Source: Dyadobacter jejuensis
GTDB taxonomy: Bacteria > Bacteroidota > Bacteroidia > Cytophagales > Spirosomataceae
Length of the DNA stretch: 64,000 nt
NCBI RefSeq assembly: GCF_003149085.1
Contig: NZ_QGDT01000007.1
Location: forward strand, 186,001 to 250,000
Direction of reading: 5' to 3'
A program made the position numbers and the translations under genes. Shown piece after piece: positions 9,484 to 18,445 of the stretch (position 1 is the first letter of the stretch; the number at the start of each line of letters is the position of its first letter). The notes under the pieces are model-generated. The model did no database searches, was not told where the DNA came from, and saw nothing but the letters and a program-made list of their open reading frames with translations.

Positions 9484-10548
9484 ATGAATATGCTGTTTTC
9501 GAGTTATAAATTAAAGAATATTATCCTCAGAAACCGACTGGTGGTATCGCCAATGTGCCAATACTCTTCTGTGGATGGCTACGCCACCGACTGGCATCTG
9601 GTACATTTGGGTAGCCGAGCCGTAGGAGGTGCCGGCTTAGTTTTTACAGAAGCGGCCGCCATAGGTCCCGAAGGGCGCATATCGCCAAAGGATCTGGGGA
9701 TATGGAAGGATGAACATATTGACAAATTAGCTCAAATCACCCATTTTATTAGCCAACAAGGTGCTACTCCAGGGATCCAACTCGCCCATGCCGGCCGAAA
9801 AGCCAGTACATTTGCTCCTTGGGAAGGGCGAGGACAGGTTCCTCTTTTCCAGGGCGGGTGGAAGACCCTCGCCCCATCGCCCTTAGCATTTAGGGAGCTA
9901 GAAGACGCCCCCGAGGCCATGGATGTGGTGGGCATAGCCAACGTCATCAATGACTTTACATCGGCTGCCAACCGGGCGTTGGTAGCTGGCTTTAAAGTCA
10001 TCGAAATCCATGCCGCTCATGGCTATCTATTACATCAGTTTCTATCTCCATTGAGCAACCAACGAACCGACCAGTATGGAGGCAGTTTTGAAAATAGAAC
10101 GCGATTACTCCTAGAAGTAGTCCGCAGTGTGGCAGCAATATTACCCGAAGAGGTGGCCCTTATGGTACGCATATCGGCCACCGACTGGGCTGAAGGGGGC
10201 TGGGATCTGGCACAATCCATACAACTTTCCAAATTATTGAAAAATAATCAGGTGGACCTCGTCGATGTGTCGAGCGGTGGCCTGGCCGCACATCAAAAAA
10301 TAGACGTAAAACCTGGTTATCAGGTACCTTTTGCAGAGGCAATACGCCATCAGGCAGGAGTCCCTACCGGGGCAGTAGGCCTCATTACCAATGCCCACCA
10401 AGCCGAAACCATTCTGCTTGAGGGAAAGGCGGATCTTATTTTTATGGCTCGGGAGCTACTCAGGAATCCTTATTTCCCATTGACATCCTCATCCGAAGAG
10501 CTAGAAGCTTCCGCCTGGCCCAATCAGTATATTCGCGCAAAACGCTGA
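9484..10548 (+). CDS. NADH:flavin oxidoreductase (old yellow enzyme, YqjM/NamA-like)
   Basis: 354 residues from ATG 9484 (MNMLFSSYKLKNIILRNRLV). The longer frame begins only at a TTG at 9436, and the family starts exactly at this MLFSxYKLKN motif, so the later start is preferred. FMN-binding TIM barrel: VVSPMCQYSS with the YqjM-type Cys that tunes FMN, IQLAHAGRKA with the catalytic His/Gly segment, EIHAAHGYLLHQFLSPLSN with HxxH-type substrate-binding pattern, and the C-terminal LIFMARELLRNPYFP. These enzymes reduce C=C bonds of unsaturated carbonyls with NAD(P)H. Confidence 0.92.
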   Translation: MNMLFSSYKLKNIILRNRLVVSPMCQYSSVDGYATDWHLVHLGSRAVGGAGLVFTEAAAIGPEGRISPKDLGIWKDEHIDKLAQITHFISQQGATPGIQLAHAGRKASTFAPWEGRGQVPLFQGGWKTLAPSPLAFRELEDAPEAMDVVGIANVINDFTSAANRALVAGFKVIEIHAAHGYLLHQFLSPLSNQRTDQYGGSFENRTRLLLEVVRSVAAILPEEVALMVRISATDWAEGGWDLAQSIQLSKLLKNNQVDLVDVSSGGLAAHQKIDVKPGYQVPFAEAIRHQAGVPTGAVGLITNAHQAETILLEGKADLIFMARELLRNPYFPLTSSSEELEASAWPNQYIRAKR

Positions 10549-10557
10549 ACTTAAGCT

Positions 10558-10899
10558 TCAATGCAGATTCAGGGCTTGTTGTAATAGTCGCTGAATCTGC
10601 CCTACTGGAAGGTCGGCGGAGGCATTCACTTCAAAAATTTTCATTTTCTTTCTCTCCCCTTTTATCAAGGCCGGATCGTCCAGCTTATCTCCGTCGACGA
10701 ATCCAATATAGGGGTCGCCACTGCGCTTGTCAAGCCAAATATAGCAGAACCTACGCCCCCTAATCAAATAAAACGGCATGCCGTAGCGCAGTACTTCAGT
10801 GACTTCAGGGTCCTGCTTTTGAATCAATTCGCGGAGTGCTAACATGGTGCTCAACGCGGGCTCCTGATGTTTATAAAAAAACGTATCTACCAAATTCAT
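10558..10899 (-). CDS. DUF1801 domain protein
   Basis: 113 residues from ATG 10897-10899 (MNLVDTFFYKHQEP). A longer frame reaches 10983, but its first 28 residues (MKYVSLCASIRGAF...) do not match the family and the shorter start begins at the family's own N-terminus. Core motifs: LIQKQDPEVTEVLRYGMPFYLIRGRRFCYIWLD and the C-terminal GERKKMKIFEVN. DUF1801 (YdhG-like) proteins are small alpha/beta proteins of unknown function. Convergent with the oxidoreductase, only 9 bp apart. Confidence 0.85.
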   Translation of the reverse strand: MNLVDTFFYKHQEPALSTMLALRELIQKQDPEVTEVLRYGMPFYLIRGRRFCYIWLDKRSGDPYIGFVDGDKLDDPALIKGERKKMKIFEVNASADLPVGQIQRLLQQALNLH

Positions 10900-11042
10900 A
10901 TTCAAATTTTTTGTGTGGGATTTTATCCCGCAACCTTTTATAAATGCGCCACGTATTGAGGCACAAAGGGATACGTACTTCATCCTGAATACCTCGAATT
11001 CAAAAATAACGAAAGCATTTCATTCTTCAACAAACTAAAAAC

Positions 11043-12065
11043 ATGATGAAATCTATTTTAAAAATGAATACGATGGCGTGGTTGTGCATGCTGACCATGG
11101 TTATTTCATGTTCGCAGGATCACGACGTTCAACACAGCTACCAGGAAAGCGTTGCGGTAGCCAACCGTGGCGAAAGCAGCCTAAGCTTTATAGATGCGAC
11201 CAACAATTCCCTAACCAAAACGTTACTTATTCCTGGCTCAGAGCCCATGTATGTGGTGTACGTAGCACAAACCGACAAGCTCTATGTAGGTGATAGGGCG
11301 CAAAGCCAAATACACCAGATAGACCCTCAAATGATGGAGGTAGAAAGGAGTATTTCAGTCGGAAAAGGCGTGTTTCATATGTGGGCTAACGGAACCGGGA
11401 CGCAACTTTGGGTGAGCGCCGACATCGACAACGCCATTTCGGTAGTGGACCTAACCGACTTTACCCTGATGCGCACCATCCCCTTGGGTATCAAGCCACA
11501 TGACGTTTTCGTGAGCCAAGACGGCACGAAGGCCTATGTTTCCGTTTTTACTCAGAACCTAACCCTCCCCGACAGCGTGTATTTATTCAACGCCCAACAC
11601 TTTACCAAAGAGAAGGCACAGGCCGTAGGCCGGGATCCTCATCTATTTCACCTGAACCTTACCGACCGCCTCCTAGTAGCCAGCCAATCGGGACAGGTCT
11701 TTGCCTTAGACGATGGCGATTTGACGATATCCACCATGACCAGTCTACCTGGCGCTCATGGCCTTTTTGCCACTCCCAGCCAAGACCAACTGGTAATAGC
11801 GAGCATTACAGAAAACAAACTCTATTTGGTAAAAAGTGCTTCACTCGCTTTCGATGGTCCCATCCTCACCACGGCCGTTACCACCCCGCATAATGTAGCC
11901 ATCAATGCCGCTGGCAACAAGGTATTCGTGACCCATTCGGGGGCTATGGCCAATGAGGTTACATTTTACAACCTAAACCATAACGAACTCTCTGAGGAGG
12001 GACGGCTTCAGACTGGTCTCAATCCATTTGGAATTGCGTATTTTAAACGATTGCTTAAACCTTAA
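11043..12065 (+). CDS. Beta-propeller lipoprotein (YncE-like)
   Basis: 340 residues. A lipoprotein signal ends in a lipobox at MVISCSQ (Cys near residue 23). The rest is made of repeated blades with the YVTN/NHL-like pattern: AVANRGESSLSFIDATNNSL, KLYVGDRAQSQIHQIDP, TQLWVSADIDNAISVVDL, KAYVSVFTQNLTLPDSVYLF, VFVTHSGAMANEVTFYNL. These match seven-bladed YncE/surface-layer-type propellers that often sit on the outer surface or in the periplasm. Ligand unknown. No operon partners visible. Confidence 0.8.
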   Translation: MMKSILKMNTMAWLCMLTMVISCSQDHDVQHSYQESVAVANRGESSLSFIDATNNSLTKTLLIPGSEPMYVVYVAQTDKLYVGDRAQSQIHQIDPQMMEVERSISVGKGVFHMWANGTGTQLWVSADIDNAISVVDLTDFTLMRTIPLGIKPHDVFVSQDGTKAYVSVFTQNLTLPDSVYLFNAQHFTKEKAQAVGRDPHLFHLNLTDRLLVASQSGQVFALDDGDLTISTMTSLPGAHGLFATPSQDQLVIASITENKLYLVKSASLAFDGPILTTAVTTPHNVAINAAGNKVFVTHSGAMANEVTFYNLNHNELSEEGRLQTGLNPFGIAYFKRLLKP

Positions 12066-12156
12066 TGTGAAACTTATCTCGACGCCCAATCTGCCTTTCC
12101 TAAGTCACCAGTCAACGACTCAGGAAAGTGCAGATGCGCCGGTATGGAAGAGGGCG

Positions 12157-14985
12157 TTATAGGAATCGTTTCTTGGGCAAATAAATACTAAACACGGCAC
12201 CTTCTCCCAGATTACCTTCTGCCAGAATGGCACCCGCATGGTTCTCAACGATTTTCTTGCATATGGCCAGCCCTATGCCCGTGCCTTCAAAGGCACTTTT
12301 GCTATGTAAGCGCTGAAAGACCTGAAATATGCGGTCTTTATATTCCTGATCGAAACCGATTCCATTATCGCACACTTGTATGCAATAGTAAGTTTTATCG
12401 CCCTGTAAATTAGCATATTGAACCTGGCTCCCTAGCATTTCACTACAGGCGACTTGAATTATGGGGGACATATTCTCGCGGGTAAACTTTAGGGCATTAC
12501 CAATCAGGTTGGTAAAAAGCTGCTCCATCTGATAGGGTATCACTTCTAGGACGGGCAACTCATCACAGCGAATAATTGCCTTTTTCCTACTAATATTTTC
12601 AGCAAGCTGATCCTTCACCTTCCACATGACCTGATCCAAGGCAATCATTTCAAAATGTTTCTCCATGGCATTGGTACCTGAAAAAGCAATAAGATCGGAA
12701 ATCAACTGTTGCATACGGGTAGAGGAAGCCTGCATTCTACCAAAATAATCCTTGCCTTTTTCTGAAAGGTTTTCGAATTCTGTTTCCAAAATTCTACTGG
12801 CAAAGGTCTGAATTTTTCTCAAGGGCTCTTGCAGGTCATGGCTGGCCACGTAGGCAAACTGGGCCAATTCCATATTGGTACGCGTCAGCTCGTCATTGGA
12901 TATGGTCAACTCTCGGGTCCTTTCGGCCACCTCACTTTCGAGCTCCTCCATAAATATCCGCCGGTCGTGAATGTCCGTACTCGTCCCCACCCACATCTGA
13001 ATAGCCCCTTCAGCATCCTTTTGAGCGATGGCCCTGCTCAGCTGCCACCGATAGCATCCATCGTGGCGTCGGAAACGGTGCTCAAATATAAAATCGTTCC
13101 CAGTTCTGACGGCATCCAACCACTTGATCAGGTTTTCTGTTCGGTCGTCGGGATGCACAATCGACAGCCAGCCCCCGGCTTTCATAGTTTCCATGGACAT
13201 GCCGCTAAAATCAAAAACAGCCTGATTCCAATAATTGAGCTGTCCTTCCTTATCGGCAATCCATATAAACTGAGGCATGGCATTGGCTAGGGTCCTAAAT
13301 TTCCCCTCACTATTTATTAAGGCAATCTGAGACTCTTTCTCTTCAGTTATATCCATCATGGTCCCCAGCATCCTTAATGGCTTGTCGTGCTCATCAAAGA
13401 TGATTTTACCCTGGGTACGCACCCAATGTAGGCTTCCATCGGGATGAACCGTCCTGGCCTCATACTGATATATTCCCGTTTTCAGGGCCTTTTCAAAGCT
13501 AGGAAGTACGATATTACGAAGGTCTTCAGGGTATACATGCCTCCGCAAAGCGGCATGGCTCAGTTGAGCGTCTGGAGGATAGCCAAATATAACGGGCAAT
13601 CGGCTTGAATAGATGATATCATAATTAATAAGATTCAAGTCCCAAGTGGCCAACTTGGTGCCATCCGTAGCCAGGGATAGTCTTTCGGCCGCTTCGGCAA
13701 TCCCATTCCGAAATTGGACCTTCTCGGTAATGTCGTTGGCCGACACCATCACCGCTGATACTGAGCCATCCGGGTTAAATAGGGGGGCGTACTGATAATC
13801 TAAATAATACAGGCGTTCCCCATCATCACTTATAATCCGCGCCGTTGCTTCGTTATCCTGATATATTTCACCCGTATCAAATACACGTTGTAGAATATGC
13901 AAGAAAGGTTGATCGTTTAATTCTGGAAATATATCTGCCAGTCTCCTGCCTTCTACTTCCGAAAAGCTACGACGCCATAACTTGGTAAGCATGGCTTCAT
14001 TAGCTAACGTAACGACCAGTTCACGGCCTGTTAAAACCGCCTTGGCAAAAGGAGATTGATTTACCAAATTCCTAAATTGCAACTCACTTCGCTCTAAAGC
14101 TAATTTAGATAGTACTTGGGCAGTAACGTCGGTCACAACCACAATCACCGCACGTACCTGCTGGACTTCCAATTCCTGATAAGGCTTGGCAATATAGTTG
14201 AAATAGCAGGCTTCTTCTCGTCCATCCTTTACGAGGTTAACACGCAACTCATGACCGTGGAACTCCTCACCCGTCAGCCATACTCGCTCGAGGGAAGGCC
14301 CTGCCGTAGTTCGAGAATCTGGAATAACCTCATACAGAGATTGGCCTACCAACGGGGTATTGGGCTTACCAATCATCTCCATATAGTTGTTATTGGCCAA
14401 TTCTATCGTCATTTCTTTCCCTCTTAGGATTACGATCCCGACGGGAGCCTGCTCCATAACATTCAGAAACTTCTCTTCATTTTGACGGGCTCTTTGATCT
14501 GCCCTTCTAGAAATTTCTGTTTGTTCCTGTATACGTTGGTGCAGTTCATGCTGCATGCCGTTCAGCTCCAGCAATTCGGCATAGTTGACCCGCAGCTCCT
14601 CCAGGTCGTCAGTAAGGTTCGGCTCCACACCCGAGCCTAGTACCTCATCTTTTAGTGCTCCTAACTCGTCTAGCAGCTCCCTCCCTATTTGTTCGATTTC
14701 TACAAGACCATTCCTTGCCTCCTCGGCCAACCCGGAGCGATAGAAAGAGACCAGCCGACTAGCCACCTCATGAATATGATCGTGGATCTGGTGTAGCCTT
14801 TGGAATTGGGCAAACCCTCCAAACTCGTGTTGTCTTTTGACGATCCATTGCCCCAGCGGGCATAGTCCCGCCTTTACAACCGCCCCCTCATCGATAGAGG
14901 CCCCATAAAGAATTGATCGTAGTCGGGTAGTAAATAAAAGATGGCGTCCGATGGCTCGTTCAAAATCAAGTTCAATTTGATTCAT
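12157..14985 (-). CDS. CZB-domain, multi-PAS sensor histidine kinase
   Basis: 942 residues from ATG 14983-14985 (MNQIELDFERAIGRHLLFTT). A longer frame to 15063 exists, but the CZB domain begins here. Layout: CZB zinc-binding domain about 1-110 (RHLLFTTRLRSILYGASID, GLCPLGQWI with the Cys, LHQIHDHIH); a coiled linker; four PAS domains about 165-285, 300-420, 430-555 and 560-680; a HisKA helix with the phospho-acceptor in ASHDLQEPLRKI; and an HATPase domain with NLIGNALKF (N box), DNGIGFD (G1) and GTGIGLAICKKI (G2). No transmembrane segment is seen, so it is a cytoplasmic sensor. The upstream receiver is the likely partner. CZB usually senses zinc or hypochlorite-linked redox signals. Confidence 0.92.
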   Translation of the reverse strand: MNQIELDFERAIGRHLLFTTRLRSILYGASIDEGAVVKAGLCPLGQWIVKRQHEFGGFAQFQRLHQIHDHIHEVASRLVSFYRSGLAEEARNGLVEIEQIGRELLDELGALKDEVLGSGVEPNLTDDLEELRVNYAELLELNGMQHELHQRIQEQTEISRRADQRARQNEEKFLNVMEQAPVGIVILRGKEMTIELANNNYMEMIGKPNTPLVGQSLYEVIPDSRTTAGPSLERVWLTGEEFHGHELRVNLVKDGREEACYFNYIAKPYQELEVQQVRAVIVVVTDVTAQVLSKLALERSELQFRNLVNQSPFAKAVLTGRELVVTLANEAMLTKLWRRSFSEVEGRRLADIFPELNDQPFLHILQRVFDTGEIYQDNEATARIISDDGERLYYLDYQYAPLFNPDGSVSAVMVSANDITEKVQFRNGIAEAAERLSLATDGTKLATWDLNLINYDIIYSSRLPVIFGYPPDAQLSHAALRRHVYPEDLRNIVLPSFEKALKTGIYQYEARTVHPDGSLHWVRTQGKIIFDEHDKPLRMLGTMMDITEEKESQIALINSEGKFRTLANAMPQFIWIADKEGQLNYWNQAVFDFSGMSMETMKAGGWLSIVHPDDRTENLIKWLDAVRTGNDFIFEHRFRRHDGCYRWQLSRAIAQKDAEGAIQMWVGTSTDIHDRRIFMEELESEVAERTRELTISNDELTRTNMELAQFAYVASHDLQEPLRKIQTFASRILETEFENLSEKGKDYFGRMQASSTRMQQLISDLIAFSGTNAMEKHFEMIALDQVMWKVKDQLAENISRKKAIIRCDELPVLEVIPYQMEQLFTNLIGNALKFTRENMSPIIQVACSEMLGSQVQYANLQGDKTYYCIQVCDNGIGFDQEYKDRIFQVFQRLHSKSAFEGTGIGLAICKKIVENHAGAILAEGNLGEGAVFSIYLPKKRFL

Positions 14986-15119
14986 GCGTACTAGTCCTGC
15001 GTTTTTTTGAAAAGTGGCAATTGAAACTAGAGCTTGCAACATACAAAAAGTATGCCAGAACAAGATCAGCGCCTATTTTATCCTATTATCTGATCGATAA
15101 GATAGACTAAAAGTAGACC

Positions 15120-15551
15120 TCACATTCCAATCGACAAGGGCTGCCAGCGATAGGTCTTCCAGTCTATAGAGAGCACCTCTTGAATGGCTTGTTTGAGCTT
15201 GGGAAAGGAGCCCGGTTTACGAATAAAATAGTTCGCACCAGTTTCATAAACCTTGTGAATCATTTCCTGTTGTCCGGTTGTCGAAAATATAACAACAGGA
15301 ATATCACGCCAACACTGGCTGTTTTTGATTTGCTGAAGACACTCGAACCCATTTCTTTTAGGCATATTCAAATCCAAAAAAATGACATCCGGATTCCGCT
15401 CCGGCACCATTTCTAGAAGTCGAATTAATTCGATACCATCATTTGCAGTGGTAAGGACAGATTCCGTTGATATCTCCATCAAAGCGTCTTGAAATAAAAC
15501 ACAATCATCCAGATCATCATCCGCCAAAAAAATCAGTTTTCTCGAGGTCAT
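15120..15551 (-). CDS. Receiver-only response regulator (Rcp1/CheY-like)
   Basis: 143 residues, a lone receiver domain. Acidic pair DDDLDD near residues 11-15, phospho-Asp in VIFLDLNMPKRNGFECL, Thr in VVIFSTTG, and Lys in YFIRKPGSF. No DNA-binding output domain. It lies directly upstream of the CZB/PAS kinase in the same direction (134 bp from its start), so the pair probably works together. Such stand-alone receivers in Bacteroidota often act as phosphate shuttles or sinks. Its ATG lies only six bases below a TAACTTTG box at 15557-15564, which would make a leaderless message if that box is used; a second candidate box lies at 15673-15680. Confidence 0.92.
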   Translation of the reverse strand: MTSRKLIFLADDDLDDCVLFQDALMEISTESVLTTANDGIELIRLLEMVPERNPDVIFLDLNMPKRNGFECLQQIKNSQCWRDIPVVIFSTTGQQEMIHKVYETGANYFIRKPGSFPKLKQAIQEVLSIDWKTYRWQPLSIGM

Positions 15552-15672
15552 ATCGACAAAGTTAATGATTTTGTTTAATTGAAAATCTGGCCTACTTAAG
15601 TATTTATAAAATATTATAGAAGAACTACTAGAAAAATGACGAATTTACCCCTTTTGTTTAATGTTTTAGGAC

Positions 15673-15680
15673 CAAAGTTA
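15673..15680 (-). promoter_or_regulatory. Candidate -7 promoter box for the two-component operon
   Basis: TAACTTTG on the minus strand matches the Bacteroidota TAnnTTTG element, about 122 bp upstream of the response-regulator start. An identical box occurs at 15557-15564 much nearer the ATG. No -33 element was seen, so both are weak. Confidence 0.25.
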
Positions 15681-15757
15681 ATCCTTAGTTTTATAGTAAA
15701 TATAACGGCTGATTGTATCTCAATAACAATACAATTAAATTCAATTCAATCCTTCCA

Positions 15758-18211
15758 TCAAAATTCGCCTTCTAAGTCGCCTTTTCCCTTCTTTTTGGCC
15801 TGGTGCAGGCGGTAATTCAGGGTCAAGTTAATCTGTCGAAGTCGGCCTTGAGATACGGAACTCGTATAAAAGTTAGCGCCTTCTGTGATATTCCTATATT
15901 TTCGCGAATTAAAGACATCGACTACCGTGAGCGTAAGCGTACCATTCTTCTTGAATATATCCCTGTTCAGGGCCAAGTCGAGGGTGGCCAACTGTTTCCT
16001 TCTTCCCTGAGGGGTCTTTTGTGGGGCTTCATAATTCCCCCTTAACTGAAAGTCAGTGCTTTTCCAAAGGGTAAACTTCGAGAGCGTCCGTACAAACCAG
16101 CTGTAGGTATCACTAGCGTAGATCTCATTGTCGCCTGTCCCATGGGTGATGGCCCTGAAAAAATTCACACTACCATCGAGCTTCCACCAGGAATACCAAT
16201 TGAACGAACCAGTAAACTCGGCCCCATAGGCTTTTTCAGTCCCCAAATTTTCGGGTCTGGTATAGGAATAACCAAGGGAGTCGACACTCCGGATACTCAA
16301 TATTTTAGAAGTCGTATGCCTATAGTACAACGAAGAGGTGAGGGTTCCTTTTTCCAAATATTTAATATGCCCCACTTCGAAGGCGTTGGTATATTCTGGG
16401 TTCAAGTCGGGATTACCACTCCAATAGTTACGATTATCACTATAGGTCATAAATGGGCTCAGATCGTTATACTGAGGCCTTCTAATGCGCCGACTGTAGC
16501 TAACCTGCATGGCATTTTGCTGGGGCAGCTCATAGGAGATATGGACACTCGGAAACATATTGGCATATTTCCGATTATTAACATCCTGAGTTTGGCGCAA
16601 TTCCGTAGTAACCTCCGTCCATTCGGCCCTTACTCCGGCCTGTAGCGATAGCTTGTCAAACTTATTTCCATAAATCCCATAGGCGGCCGAAATACGCTCC
16701 TTATACAGGAAGTCATTGGTAAGTCCTGGCAAGGCGATCCAGCTTCCATCGGTTTGTTCCTCGGTAACGGTATAGTCGTTGGTCATATTCCGGCTACTGG
16801 TTCTAGCCCCACTTTCGATCTTACCCTCCTTGCCCACCGGATGGATGTAGTCGGCCTGGAAAAGCAATTGTTTTTCAGTTTCAAAATTTACTGCCCTTTG
16901 CAGGATCGACGGCTCTTGAGTAGGGTTCCCGGAAGCATCCAGGGATGACTGAGTATAGTATTGATCCGAATCCTCCCAATTGTCCAAATACCGAACATCG
17001 GCTGTAAATTCCTGCCCCTTTTTGTCAAAAGTCTTTTTGTAAGTCAGGGCATATTCTGCATTGGGCTCCGTTTCGGTTTCATTTTGAGTGCGATGGGTGC
17101 TTCCCAGCGGCTGGGCCTTCGTTCCCAAATAGTCGTAGTAATTCAAATCGGAAAAGCGCTTTCCCTTGCTAGTGCGCCAGGTATAGGCTGCCGTCAATAT
17201 ATTTTTATCGTTAAAATAATAATCTAGTCCTCCTCGGGCACTGTTGTTCATGCCTTTCAGTTTACTGTGCATGCTTCTCTCGGTGATAAACGTGCTATCG
17301 TTTCGGTACAGTTCTTGGTAAATGGTATTCTGCCCGGGGGTATTGCGATAGGTAAGGGTATAATTGATAAAGAAATTCAGGTTCTTCTTCCTATAATTCA
17401 CATTGGCCGCCACTCCGTAGTTGACCGGATGTCCGGCAATCAGGTCAAACGATCCGTTGATTCCCTCCTTGCGCTCTTTTTTGAGCACGATATTAATAAT
17501 ACCCGCCATTCCTTCAGCCTGATACCGAGCCGAGGGATTGGTGATTATCTCCACCTTTTCTATCATGCTCGCCTGAAGCTGCTGAAGGCCGCTGGAGCCC
17601 TTGATACTGACGAGCCCCGAAGGCTTCCCATCTATCAAAATAGTTACATTCCCACTCCCTCTGAGGCTGACACCGCCCTCTACATCCACCGCAACCGAAG
17701 GCACATTGGTAAGCACATCCACAGCCGACCCACCGGCATTGGCCAGGTCCTTCCCTACATTAAACACCCTTTTATCCAAGGACAATTCCATGGTACTTTT
17801 TTCGCCCTGCACTACCAGCTCTCCTAGTTCATGAGCAATGGGCTGTAATGAAAACTTGCCCAGTTTCAGGCTAGGAGCTCCATCCTGAAGGGTGATACCC
17901 GACCGTAACTCCCGAATAAACCCCATAAATTCTACGTACAAATAATACTTCCCCGGGGCTGCTTTTATTGAAAACACCCCCTTACTATCTGTTACTACGC
18001 CATCGACCAATGTACTATCCGCTTCAGAAAACAAGCGAATATTGGCAAATTCTAAGGGTTTTCCGCTCTGGTCATCGATCACCTCCCCACTCATATTACC
18101 CTCCTTTGACTGGGCCATACCGGGGCCCGAAAACCCTATCCATAAAAAGAGTGTGAGGAAGCTAAAGACAGAAACGAGATTGAATGGGGTAGAGATTCTT
18201 GGCAATTTCAT
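15758..18211 (-). CDS. TonB-dependent receptor, outer membrane beta-barrel family
   Basis: 817 residues. A signal peptide at about 1-33 (FLTLFLWIGFSGPGMAQ) is followed by a carboxypeptidase-regulatory-like domain (about 37-120, GEVIDDQSGKPLEFANIRLF), a TonB plug (about 150-245, GGSAVDVLTNVPSVAVDVEG and ILIDGKPSGLVS) and a large barrel that ends in LTLNYRLHQAKKKGKGDLEGEF. The YQAEGMAGIINIVLKK segment is the plug-to-barrel junction seen in the OMP_b-brl_3 type rather than SusC. No SusD partner follows, so it is not a SusC/D glycan pair. Probable substrate: unknown small ligand or metal complex. Confidence 0.9.
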   Translation of the reverse strand: MKLPRISTPFNLVSVFSFLTLFLWIGFSGPGMAQSKEGNMSGEVIDDQSGKPLEFANIRLFSEADSTLVDGVVTDSKGVFSIKAAPGKYYLYVEFMGFIRELRSGITLQDGAPSLKLGKFSLQPIAHELGELVVQGEKSTMELSLDKRVFNVGKDLANAGGSAVDVLTNVPSVAVDVEGGVSLRGSGNVTILIDGKPSGLVSIKGSSGLQQLQASMIEKVEIITNPSARYQAEGMAGIINIVLKKERKEGINGSFDLIAGHPVNYGVAANVNYRKKNLNFFINYTLTYRNTPGQNTIYQELYRNDSTFITERSMHSKLKGMNNSARGGLDYYFNDKNILTAAYTWRTSKGKRFSDLNYYDYLGTKAQPLGSTHRTQNETETEPNAEYALTYKKTFDKKGQEFTADVRYLDNWEDSDQYYTQSSLDASGNPTQEPSILQRAVNFETEKQLLFQADYIHPVGKEGKIESGARTSSRNMTNDYTVTEEQTDGSWIALPGLTNDFLYKERISAAYGIYGNKFDKLSLQAGVRAEWTEVTTELRQTQDVNNRKYANMFPSVHISYELPQQNAMQVSYSRRIRRPQYNDLSPFMTYSDNRNYWSGNPDLNPEYTNAFEVGHIKYLEKGTLTSSLYYRHTTSKILSIRSVDSLGYSYTRPENLGTEKAYGAEFTGSFNWYSWWKLDGSVNFFRAITHGTGDNEIYASDTYSWFVRTLSKFTLWKSTDFQLRGNYEAPQKTPQGRRKQLATLDLALNRDIFKKNGTLTLTVVDVFNSRKYRNITEGANFYTSSVSQGRLRQINLTLNYRLHQAKKKGKGDLEGEF

Positions 18212-18404
18212 ATAAAGTTTATCGGTAAAGGAGGCGAAATGGTGCCCTTCAAAATGATGTTCTATACCTAAAGGCCCCTACCCGGGTGACTATACTCATG
18301 ATGGAAGGGACAGGCACCTTTAGGACGTCGATCTTCTCCCTACACCTGTACAGCCCATTCGCAGATCTTAAATAAATGATAATTTTAGTACCGTATAAGT
18401 TGCT

Positions 18405-18412
18405 TACCTTTG
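18405..18412 (+). promoter_or_regulatory. Candidate -7 promoter box for the MATE gene
   Basis: TACCTTTG matches TAnnTTTG, 34 bp upstream of the ATG at 18446, giving a leader of about 25 nt. No clear TTG -33 element. Confidence 0.45.
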
Positions 18413-18445
18413 TGGTCCTAAAAATTTGGGCAACAGACTTAGACC

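Noticed and set aside
17267..17827. 186-codon plus-strand ORF antisense to the TonB receptor
   Set aside because: It is a shadow of the plug-domain coding strand without any family signature.
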